Below the pieces are notes generated by a model. That model was given only the letters and a program-made list of their open reading frames with translations. It ran no database searches and had not been told where the DNA came from. Below are positions 1-6,005 of a DNA stretch of 11,958 nucleotides, in pieces; position 1 is the first letter of the stretch, and the number at the start of each line of letters is the position of its first letter. The translations under genes and the position numbers were made by a program. The stretch comes from an uncultured Collinsella sp. (GTDB taxonomy: Bacteria > Actinomycetota > Coriobacteriia > Coriobacteriales > Coriobacteriaceae), in the NCBI GenBank assembly GCA_900545835.1, contig URBB01000063.1, positions 1-11,958 of the forward strand, read 5' to 3'.

Positions 1-24
1 CTCGGAGATGTGTATAAGAGACAG
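1..24 (+). other. Nextera (Tn5) read-2 adapter remnant, not biological
   Basis: The first 24 bases equal the 3' part of the Illumina Nextera read-2 transposase adapter, including the 19-base Tn5 mosaic end that finishes in AGATGTGTATAAGAGACAG. It sits at the extreme edge of the sequence, as untrimmed adapter at a contig end does. Translation through it gives the familiar artefact peptides MYKRQ and MCIRDR, so no start codon in this stretch is real. A true chromosomal match of this length at exactly position 1 is very unlikely. Confidence 0.97.
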
Positions 25-210
25 AACATGGACTGCCCGACCAAGGAGAAGAAGCCCGCCCGCGGCCGCAAGACCACGACCAAGGCGAGCACGGCGAAGA
101 AGACGACGGCGGCCAAGAAGACTGCTGCCAAGAATACGACGGCGAAAAAGTCGACTGCCAAGAAGTCGACCACCAAGAAGACGACGGCCAAGAAGGCCGC
201 CGACAAGTAA
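25..210 (+). CDS. topA: C-terminal tail of probable DNA topoisomerase I (5' truncated)
   Basis: This is the last 61 codons of a plus-strand gene, cut by the contig edge; the frame is open from base 25 and stops at TAA 208-210. The visible peptide starts NMDCPTKEKK, which resembles the end of a zinc ribbon of the kind found in the C-terminal region of TopA. It continues as a low-complexity Lys/Thr/Ala/Ser tail built from repeated AKKT/AKKS units, like the basic DNA-binding tails known on actinobacterial TopA and on histone-H1-like proteins. The topA assignment rests on this tail and on tmk and holB lying downstream, a neighbourhood seen in many Actinobacteria. No catalytic part is present, so an H1-like DNA-binding protein is the main alternative. 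A strong terminator follows 22 bases after the stop. Confidence 0.5.
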   Translation, partial: NMDCPTKEKKPARGRKTTTKASTAKKTTAAKKTAAKNTTAKKSTAKKSTTKKTTAKKAADK

Positions 211-232
211 CGGCGCAGTCGAAACATTGCCC

Positions 233-275
233 AAAAAAACGAGCGAGGACCCCGCGATCCTCGCTCGTTTTTTTT
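233..275 (+). terminator. Strong Rho-independent terminator, probably bidirectional
   Basis: A perfect 10-bp GC-rich stem (240-249 with 258-267) has an 8-base loop. It is flanked by seven A on the left (233-239) and eight T on the right (268-275). The T tract ends transcription of the plus-strand topA-like gene. The A tract becomes a U tract on the other strand, so the minus-strand zinc-ribbon gene ending at 354 can use the same stem. Confidence 0.92.
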
Positions 276-277
276 GA

Positions 278-335
278 CCGGCAGTTAGGGACGTTCTTTT
301 TCTGCCGGCAGTTTAGGAACGTCCCTAACTGCCGG
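278..335. repeat. REP-like inverted repeat with 19-bp perfect arms
   Basis: Arms 278-296 and 317-335 are exact reverse complements of 19 bases. The 20-base loop contains a 10-base palindrome, CTGCCGGCAG (302-311). The first arm is also nearly repeated directly at 305-324 (CCGGCAGTT.AGG.ACGT core), so the unit has both direct and inverted symmetry. It lies between convergent genes, a typical site for REP/BIME elements. The GTTAGGGACGTTC-type core recalls repeats mobilised by REP-associated Y1 transposases, but that link is from memory; no transposase gene is present here. Confidence 0.7.
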
Positions 336-353
336 CTCGGGAACGACAAAGCG

Positions 354-1337
354 CTAGTTCACCTCGACAGGCTTGGCGCCGGGATAACGCTCCTCAAAGT
401 CTAGGCGGTACTTATTGTCATTGGTGCCCGCCACGTTGTCGCGCGACAGCGGCGCCACGATCTCATTCTTGTGGTCCGCAGGCTTGGCGTATTTCAGGCT
501 GATCTCCCAGGCATCACAGATTGCGTCAATGCGGTGATCCAGGTCGTCGTACAGGGCGATGATGTCCTTCCAGGAGCTGTAGTTCTTGGAGCTCGTCGGG
601 ACCTCCAGGTCCTCGACGATGTCGTAATACTGCTCGATGGTGTCCTCCGTACGCTCGGCGACGTCGGCGAGATTCTGACGGGTGGTGCGATCTTCTTCCA
701 GATAGCTGCCGTTGAAGTTCTGCGCGCAGCCGCGGACCTGGCTGTCGAGATCTTCGAGCAGATCGTAGTATTCGCTCAGCCGGCGGTAGAGGTTCTGCTC
801 GGAGAGGGTTGCTTCGCTGTCGTCCTCGTCGTCATCGTCATCGTCGTCGTACAGGCTGTTGGGGTCGCCGAGGGGCTTTAGGTCATCGTCATCATCGTCG
901 TGGTGCAGCTTGGTTACCTCTGCAGTCGTCTGCGTGGCGGCGTTGTCGAACGGCTTGATCACAAAGAAGATGACTAGGGCGATGATAATCGCCACCAGCA
1001 CAACGATAACGGCGACAAGCGGACCGGTGCTGCTCTTTTTGGGAACGGGGGTCTGTGGCGAAGCGGGTGCGTATGCGGGTGCCGGCTGCTGCTGAGGCGA
1101 GCCACCCACGACAGGGATACGCTGCGTGGTCTCGACCGCCGCAGGGCCGGCGGCGGGATCAGGGCGATAGGCGAGAGGGTTGTCCGCCTTGGTTTGAGGC
1201 GTATCGAGGGAGCCGGTCTGCTCAAACGCGGGCTGTTCGTTGCTCGCGGCCGATTGCTCAACGGGTGCACCGCACGAGGTGCAGAACTTGGCGTCGTCTG
1301 CAAGAAGCTTGCCGCACGAGGCGCAATACCGAGACAT
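354..1337 (-). CDS. Zinc-ribbon, single-pass membrane protein with poly-Asp runs
   Basis: A 327-residue protein of unknown function. Residues 5-22 form a zinc ribbon with pairs CASC (5-8) and CTSC (19-22). A Pro/Gln/Ala-rich linker (about 25-104) leads to one membrane helix at about 106-128 (LVAVIVVLVAIIIALVIFFVI). A linker follows with six Asp at 147-152 and seven Asp plus EDD at 164-173. The C-terminal domain (about 175-327) is acidic, Tyr-rich and probably helical. The expected topology puts the ribbon in the cytoplasm and the acidic part outside. The ATG at 1337 is chosen because a good Shine-Dalgarno, AAAGGAG, lies seven bases upstream; an upstream in-frame GTG (1355) would place that site inside the gene. 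The gene is monocistronic, with a TATAAT box at 1375-1380 on its strand. Many Coriobacteria and Firmicutes have zinc-ribbon plus membrane-helix proteins; none that I can name matches the C-terminal domain. Confidence 0.88.
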   Translation of the reverse strand: MSRYCASCGKLLADDAKFCTSCGAPVEQSAASNEQPAFEQTGSLDTPQTKADNPLAYRPDPAAGPAAVETTQRIPVVGGSPQQQPAPAYAPASPQTPVPKKSSTGPLVAVIVVLVAIIIALVIFFVIKPFDNAATQTTAEVTKLHHDDDDDDLKPLGDPNSLYDDDDDDDEDDSEATLSEQNLYRRLSEYYDLLEDLDSQVRGCAQNFNGSYLEEDRTTRQNLADVAERTEDTIEQYYDIVEDLEVPTSSKNYSSWKDIIALYDDLDHRIDAICDAWEISLKYAKPADHKNEIVAPLSRDNVAGTNDNKYRLDFEERYPGAKPVEVN

Positions 1338-1374
1338 TGCCACTCCTTTCGCCACATTTCAATGCAATACGACG

Positions 1375-1403
1375 ATTATACCCAGCGTCCAAAACTCCCC
1401 ATC
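1375..1403 (-). promoter_or_regulatory. Promoter of the zinc-ribbon gene
   Basis: On the minus strand a perfect -10 box TATAAT occupies 1380-1375, preceded directly by GGACGCTGGG (1390-1381). At a 17-base spacing the -35 position reads GATGGG (1403-1398), a poor match, so recognition may depend on the G-rich sequence just upstream of the -10. The expected start of transcription is about 30 bases before the ATG at 1337. The same GGACGCTGGG occurs at the same place in the divergent tmk promoter. Confidence 0.6.
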
Positions 1404-1404
1404 A

Positions 1405-1475
1405 TAAGTTGCGGTGAAATAGGGAGTGTTTGGCGGCCTCAGGGCTGTAACCACTCCCTATTTCACCGCAACTTA
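1405..1475. repeat. Perfect 24-bp inverted repeat between divergent promoters
   Basis: Arms 1405-1428 and 1452-1475 are exact reverse complements of 24 bases, around a 23-base spacer. The arms carry the core GCGGTGAAATAGGGAGTG. There is no T tract after either arm, so it is not a simple terminator. It sits between the divergent promoters of the zinc-ribbon gene and tmk. It could be a dispersed palindromic repeat or a regulatory cruciform/operator; sequence alone does not decide. Confidence 0.75.
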
Positions 1476-1500
1476 GTAGTCGCCTGCGACTAGGTGGGAT

Positions 1501-1529
1501 TTGGGGTGCGCCGGACGCTGGGGTATCAT
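1501..1529 (+). promoter_or_regulatory. Probable promoter of the tmk-holB-ricT operon
   Basis: A -35 like TTGGGG (1501-1506) is separated by exactly 17 bases from a -10 TATCAT (1524-1529). The spacer ends in GGACGCTGGGG, the same run found before the -10 of the divergent zinc-ribbon gene. Transcription would start near 1536, about 45 bases before the tmk ATG at 1582. Confidence 0.55.
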
Positions 1530-1581
1530 GGCTTGGTTGGTATATCTGCATTTACGCGCCTTGTAGGAAGGGGCTGCGCCC

Positions 1582-2265
1582 ATGGCTTTTGAGCCCGCTC
1601 AACATAGCTTTATCACGCTCGAGGGCGTCGACGGCGCCGGCAAGTCCACGCAGGCGCGCCTGCTGGCCCGCGCGCTCGACCTCGCTGGCTATCAGGTCGT
1701 AACTCTGCGCGAGCCGGGCGGCACCGCCATCAGCGAAAAGATCCGCGCCCTGCTGCTCGACCCCGCCAACACGGCGATGGGCGATACCTGCGAGCTGCTG
1801 CTCTACGAGGCCGCGCGCGCCCAGCTGGTGCACGAGGTCATCGCGCCCGCCCTCGCGGCCGGCAAAGTGGTCCTGTGCGACCGTTTCTACGACTCCACGA
1901 CCTGCTATCAGGCGTTTGCCGATGGCCTCGACCGCCAGATGGTGCGCGATGCCAACAACCTGGCTGTCGCCGGTACGCATCCGGCGCTCACGCTCGTCTA
2001 TCACATCACGCCCGAGCAGGCGGCGCTGCGCATGGCCGCCCGCGGCGCGGCAGATCGCATGGAAGCCAAGGGCATGGCCTTCCAAGAGCGTGTTTACCAG
2101 GGATTTTGTGCCATCGCTGCCGAGGAACCGAACCGCGTAAAGCTCATCGACGCCACTGCGTCGATCGCAGACGTCTTCACGCAAACGGTCGAGCTGGTTC
2201 GCGCGTACGGTCTCGACATTCCCCAAGATGCCGTCGCCGCCGCGCTTGCCCAGGAGGCTGAGTAA
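1582..2265 (+). CDS. tmk: Thymidylate kinase (dTMP kinase)
   Basis: Phosphorylates dTMP to dTDP with ATP, the step feeding dTTP to DNA synthesis, in the cytoplasm. At 227 residues it is slightly longer than the usual 205-215. It carries the P-loop GVDGAGKST (15-23), the nucleotide-binding REPGGT (43-48), the DRFYDST segment (100-106) that holds the DR(F/Y) motif, and an Arg-containing lid, RGAADRMEAKG (154-164), of the type in which the lid rather than the P-loop supplies the arginine. The ATG at 1582 has AGGAAGGGG eight bases upstream. It is the first gene of a compact operon: holB starts one base after its stop. Family assignment is secure. Confidence 0.97.
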   Translation: MAFEPAQHSFITLEGVDGAGKSTQARLLARALDLAGYQVVTLREPGGTAISEKIRALLLDPANTAMGDTCELLLYEAARAQLVHEVIAPALAAGKVVLCDRFYDSTTCYQAFADGLDRQMVRDANNLAVAGTHPALTLVYHITPEQAALRMAARGAADRMEAKGMAFQERVYQGFCAIAAEEPNRVKLIDATASIADVFTQTVELVRAYGLDIPQDAVAAALAQEAE

Positions 2266-2266
2266 C

Positions 2267-3394
2267 ATGGCCCCCGCTCAGACAAGCCTGCTCGCAAAGC
2301 TCGACACTCAAGAACGCGTGCGCGACTTTTTGACCAACGCCGTCGCCAGCGGTCGCGCATCGCACGCCTATCTGTTTTTGGGCGCGCCCGGCGCCGGTAA
2401 GCTCGACGCCGCATGGGCGCTTGCCCAGGCATTCCTGTGCGAGCAGGACGGCTGTGGTTCGTGTGACATCTGCGTGCGCGTCGCGCGCCATACGCACCCC
2501 GACGTGCACTATTACACCCCCGAAAGCGCTACGGGCTACCTCATCGCGCAGACCCGCGAGCTGCTCGACGACGTGCCCTTGGCGCCCATCCGCGCCAAGG
2601 CAAAGGTCTACATCATCGACCGTGCCGAGCAGCTGCGCGCCAACACCGCCAACGCGCTGCTCAAAACGCTCGAGGAACCGCCCGAGGGCGTCATGTTCAT
2701 CCTGTTGGGCACCTCGGCCGACGTGATGCTGCCCACCATCGTGAGTCGCTGCCAGTGCGTACCGTTTCGGCTGGTGTCGCCCACTGTGGCCGCGCAGGCC
2801 GTGAGCCGCGCCACCGGCCAGGATCCCGCGCGCTGCCGTATGGCCGTCGCTGTGGCGGGAAGCCCCGCGCGTGGTATCGAGTTCCTCAAGAGCGCCGAGC
2901 GCCAGGACGCCCGTCGCCAGATGGTCCGTGCCATCGACTCGCTCATTGCCGCCGACGAGGCCGATGTGCTCAGTCGCGCCAAGTCGCTCATTGTCGCCGT
3001 CAAGGCGCCGCTCGCCGAGGTCAAGTCCACGCAGGAAAAGGTGCTCGAGCAAAATGCCGACTACCTGTCGCGTGGAGCATTGAAGCAGCTTGAGGACCGC
3101 AACAAGCGCGAACTCAACGCGCGCGAGCGTTCGGGTATCATGGAAGCGCTGGCGAGCGCGCGGACGCTCATGCGCGACGTGCTGCTGACGCTTCAGGATG
3201 AGGCGGCAGACGTTGTGAACGAGGACGTGCGCGACACGATCGGGCGGCTTGCCGCGGCGACGAATGTTGCGGGTGCCACACAGGCGCTCGAGGCGGTTGC
3301 TACCGCTGAGCGCAACATCGCCAGAAACGTTACTCCCCAGCTGGCCATCGAGGTCATGCTGTTCGATATCAGGAAGGCACTGAAATGCCGTTAG
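2267..3394 (+). CDS. holB: DNA polymerase III clamp-loader subunit delta'
   Basis: A 375-residue AAA+ family subunit that, with delta and tau/gamma, loads the sliding clamp onto DNA. The nucleotide-binding loop GAPGAGK (39-45) is followed by Leu rather than Ser/Thr, so ATP binding or hydrolysis is probably lost, as is typical of delta'. A zinc-binding cysteine group lies at C58, C63, C66 and C69. The family motifs LLKTLEEPP (131-139) and SRC (160-162) are present, and the rest is the helical C-terminal collar. The start is ATG 2267, where AGGAGG (2252-2257, inside the end of tmk) is nine bases upstream; earlier in-frame starts lie inside tmk and lack a good site. The 3' end overlaps ricT by ten bases, which implies coupled translation. 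Confidence 0.95.
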   Translation: MAPAQTSLLAKLDTQERVRDFLTNAVASGRASHAYLFLGAPGAGKLDAAWALAQAFLCEQDGCGSCDICVRVARHTHPDVHYYTPESATGYLIAQTRELLDDVPLAPIRAKAKVYIIDRAEQLRANTANALLKTLEEPPEGVMFILLGTSADVMLPTIVSRCQCVPFRLVSPTVAAQAVSRATGQDPARCRMAVAVAGSPARGIEFLKSAERQDARRQMVRAIDSLIAADEADVLSRAKSLIVAVKAPLAEVKSTQEKVLEQNADYLSRGALKQLEDRNKRELNARERSGIMEALASARTLMRDVLLTLQDEAADVVNEDVRDTIGRLAAATNVAGATQALEAVATAERNIARNVTPQLAIEVMLFDIRKALKCR

Positions 3395-5085
3395 TCGTAC
3401 CCGTTAAGTTTACCTACGCCTCGCGCGACCTGTGGTTCGACCCGCAGGATCTGGATATCCTCGAGGCCGATTATGCTATCTGCTCCACCGAGCGCGGAAC
3501 CGAGATCGGCCTGGTCACGGCCGATCCCTTCGAGGTGCCACAAGACGAGATCGGTCAGCCGCTCAAGCCCGTGTTGCGCGTGGCGAGCGACATCGACCTG
3601 CAGCTTGCCGACGATCTGGCTATCCAGGGTGACGAGGCCATGGTCGACTTCCGCCGCCTGGTCAAGGAGCTCGACCTCGAGATGAAGCCGGTCGGCGTCG
3701 AGTACCTGTTTGGCGGCGAGAAGGCTGTGTTCTACTTTGCTGCCGAGGAGCGCGTCGATTTCCGTCAGCTCGTCAAGGACCTGTCCTCGACGCTGCACAT
3801 TCGCGTCGACATGCGCCAGATCGGCGTGCGTGATGAGACCCGCCTGGTGGGTGGCTATGCCCAGTGCGGTCAGGAGCTCTGCTGCACGCGCTTTGGCGGA
3901 CAGTTTGAGCCGGTTTCGATCCGCATGGCAAAAGAGCAGGACCTGCCGCTCAACTCGTCCAAGATTAGCGGCGTCTGCGGCCGCCTGATGTGCTGCCTGC
4001 GTTATGAGTTCGAGGCGTACAAGGACTTTAAGAGCCGCGCGCCCAAAAAGAAGACGCTTATCGACACGCCGCTTGGCAAGGCGCGCATCCAGGAATATGA
4101 CACGCCGCGTGAGCAGCTGGTGTTGCGCCTGGAGAACGGCAAAGTCTTTAAGGTCAACCTGGCCGACATGACCTGCTCTGAGGGCTGCAAAAAGAAGGCC
4201 GCCGAGCAGGGCTGCAACTGCCGTCCCGACTGCGTGACGCGCGATGTGCTCGAGCGTATCGAGTCGCCCGAGATGCGCTTGGCGCTTATGGAGCTCGACC
4301 GCGAGAACGGCGTCGACGTGGGCGATGGCCTGTCGAGCACCGACCGTCTGGCGGGGACGACGATGCCCAAGCGCCGTCGCCGCGATGCGGACGCCGATAC
4401 CCGTGCCGGTCAGAGCCAAGGCGAGGGTCGCGGCCGCGGTAAGGGTCGCGGCAAGGCCGAGGCACCCGAGGCCGAGGAGGCTGCCGGTGGACGTCGCCGC
4501 CGCAAGCGCTCGGGTTCGGGCGATGCCGGCGAGGCCGCTCCCGCAGGCAAGAACTCCTCCCGCGAGCGCGAGACTCAGCAGCCTCAGCAGCAAAACCGCG
4601 GCGGTGGCATGAATCCCACGCGCCGTCGCCGCCGCCATTTGTCGAGCGAGGAGCGCGAGGACGCCTTCCGCGCCGCAGCCGCTCGCGAAGCCGGTGCCGC
4701 CCCCAAGGGTGGTTCGGGTTCCGATACGCCTGCCGACAAGGGCGGCAAGCAGCGCAACGATGACGAGCGCGCCCCGCGTCCGCGTCGTCGCCATTCCTCG
4801 GGCACGCAGCAAAAGCCCTCGGTGCCCTCCGTGGCCGATCAGGTCTCGGATGGCGAGGTCAAGGTCACACGTCGTCGCCCCGGAGATGGCGGAGGGGCGG
4901 CCGCCAAGGCCGCGCGCGGCGCTGCTCGCGACGAACACGAGTCGCGCGAAGATCGTGGTGGCGCGGGTTCGGCCGACCAGGGCCAGAAGCGCCGTCGCCG
5001 TCGTCGTTCCCGCAAGCCGCGTCAAGATGGCGGTGAGGGCTCGACCCAAAACCCGTCCGCATCGCAACCGCCCACCGGCGAATAG
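3385..5085 (+). CDS. ricT: PSP1-domain RicT/YaaT-like protein with Arg-rich tail
   Basis: A 566-residue protein, about twice the length of Bacillus RicT (YaaT). Residues 1-290 are the PSP1/RicT region with family cysteines QCGQELCC (C161, C166, C167) and CGRLMCC (C198, C203, C204). In Bacillus the Ric complex binds Fe-S clusters and assists RNase Y in mRNA maturation. A second cysteine group, C264, C268, C277, C279 and C283, follows directly. From about 328 to the end the protein is disordered and low in complexity: RRRR/RRRRRR blocks at about 330, 370, 413, 467, 497 and 536-541 alternate with Gly/Ala/Glu/Gln stretches, like RNA-binding tails of RNase E or DEAD-box helicases. AGGAAGG lies seven bases before ATG 3385. 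The gene follows holB as in Bacillus, which supports the name. Partners RicA and RicF are not in this window. Confidence 0.92.
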   Translation: MPLVVPVKFTYASRDLWFDPQDLDILEADYAICSTERGTEIGLVTADPFEVPQDEIGQPLKPVLRVASDIDLQLADDLAIQGDEAMVDFRRLVKELDLEMKPVGVEYLFGGEKAVFYFAAEERVDFRQLVKDLSSTLHIRVDMRQIGVRDETRLVGGYAQCGQELCCTRFGGQFEPVSIRMAKEQDLPLNSSKISGVCGRLMCCLRYEFEAYKDFKSRAPKKKTLIDTPLGKARIQEYDTPREQLVLRLENGKVFKVNLADMTCSEGCKKKAAEQGCNCRPDCVTRDVLERIESPEMRLALMELDRENGVDVGDGLSSTDRLAGTTMPKRRRRDADADTRAGQSQGEGRGRGKGRGKAEAPEAEEAAGGRRRRKRSGSGDAGEAAPAGKNSSRERETQQPQQQNRGGGMNPTRRRRRHLSSEEREDAFRAAAAREAGAAPKGGSGSDTPADKGGKQRNDDERAPRPRRRHSSGTQQKPSVPSVADQVSDGEVKVTRRRPGDGGGAAAKAARGAARDEHESREDRGGAGSADQGQKRRRRRRSRKPRQDGGEGSTQNPSASQPPTGE

Positions 5086-5109
5086 CGCCCGCAAACGGAT
5101 TTAACCTGC

Positions 5110-5136
5110 CTGACCCCAAACGCGTCGGGGTACCAT
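5110..5136 (+). promoter_or_regulatory. Probable promoter of the comF-family gene
   Basis: A -10 like TACCAT (5131-5136) is preceded by GTCGGGG, giving GGGGTACCAT, close to the GGGGTATCAT before tmk. The best -35 candidate is CTGACC (5110-5115) at a short 15-base spacing. Transcription would begin near 5143, immediately before the hairpin at 5149-5184. Confidence 0.45.
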
Positions 5137-5148
5137 AGCGCTGAATCA

Positions 5149-5184
5149 ACAACCCTCCCTGCGACCGAATGTAGGGAGGGTTGT
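5149..5184 (+). promoter_or_regulatory. Leader hairpin that hides the comF-gene Shine-Dalgarno
   Basis: ACAACCCTCCCT (5149-5160) pairs perfectly over 12 bases with AGGGAGGGTTGT (5173-5184), around a 12-base loop. The right arm carries the only Shine-Dalgarno, AGGGAGGG, seven bases before the TTG start at 5188. No T tract follows, so termination is unlikely. The structure would lie at the very 5' end of the transcript and should limit ribosome access. Confidence 0.6.
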
Positions 5185-5187
5185 GTC

Positions 5188-5994
5188 TTGAAGAGTCATC
5201 TGAACATATTGAGCCGCCTGCAGGGTGCCGGTGCCCTACCGTTTGCGGACGAATTGTTACCGTTTGCCGAGCAGGCGGCGCACGAGGCGCTTGAGGCGTT
5301 GTCGCCCACGCGATGTGCTGGCTGCGAGCGCGCCGGCGCGCTTATTTGCCAAGACTGCCTGGCCGCGCTCGCGCTCATTGACCCACGTTATAGCTGCACC
5401 CGATGCGGAGCCCCGTTTGGAGACTTGCTGTGCACCGAGTGCTCGGTCGAGGGTGCGTCTTCGGCGATGGCCGAAGCGCTCGACCGGTGCCTGGCATGTG
5501 CCGTTTACACGCATCCGCTGCCGCGGATCATTAAAGCGTACAAAGACGCGGGCGAGCGACGTCTGGCGCCGTATCTGGCAGAGCTGCTATACGACACCGC
5601 CTTACATGCCCAGGTCGCGGCACCCGAACGCTACGGCGGTGTGTTGTCCGGCGCCGATGCCGTGGTGTTTGTGCCCGCGACGGCGGCGGCGTTTCGGCGA
5701 CGCGGTTTCGATCATATGGAAGCCATCGCGCGCCCATTTTGCGAGCTGTCTGGTGTTCCGCTGCTTGACGCCCTCGTTAAGTACGGCCATGGCGACCAGC
5801 GTGAACTCGGTCGTGAAGAACGCCGTGAACGCGCCCGAGGCATGTACGAGACCGTTGAGGACGTGCGGGGCCGCCGCCTGCTGCTTATCGACGACGTTAT
5901 CACCACGGGTGCGACGATGGCAGCGGCTTCGGCGGAACTCAAGCGCGCCGGTGCCGCGGCCGTTGATGGCCTCGCTATCGCACGCGTCTGGTAG
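5188..5994 (+). CDS. comFC: ComF-family phosphoribosyltransferase-like protein
   Basis: A 268-residue protein of the ComF/ComFC family, linked to DNA uptake in competent bacteria but widespread in others. The N-terminal part has two zinc-finger-like groups, CAGC (43-46) with CQDC (54-57) and CTRC (70-73) with CTEC (82-85). The C-terminal half is a type I phosphoribosyltransferase fold with RRGFDH (171-176) and the PRPP loop LLLIDDVITTGAT (231-243). The start is TTG 5188, supported by AGGGAGGG seven bases upstream; no later start would keep the zinc-binding part. It has its own promoter-like sequence, 102 bases after ricT. The next gene begins 11 bases after its stop and is probably cotranscribed. 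Whether this organism is competent cannot be judged here. Confidence 0.9.
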   Translation: MKSHLNILSRLQGAGALPFADELLPFAEQAAHEALEALSPTRCAGCERAGALICQDCLAALALIDPRYSCTRCGAPFGDLLCTECSVEGASSAMAEALDRCLACAVYTHPLPRIIKAYKDAGERRLAPYLAELLYDTALHAQVAAPERYGGVLSGADAVVFVPATAAAFRRRGFDHMEAIARPFCELSGVPLLDALVKYGHGDQRELGREERRERARGMYETVEDVRGRRLLLIDDVITTGATMAAASAELKRAGAAAVDGLAIARVW

Positions 5995-6005
5995 GGGTGA
6001 TTCGT

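Noticed and set aside
8..277. Arg/Pro-rich open frame starting in the first bases
   Set aside because: It begins in adapter sequence and is the shifted frame of the Lys-rich tail gene; its end runs into the terminator.
1405..1475. Inverted repeat read as a terminator for either neighbour
   Set aside because: Both neighbours are transcribed away from it and neither arm has a T tract.
3391..5094. 567-codon open frame on the minus strand opposite ricT
   Set aside because: It is antisense to a gene with clear family motifs; long antisense frames are common in GC-rich genes, and its product is low-complexity with no motif.
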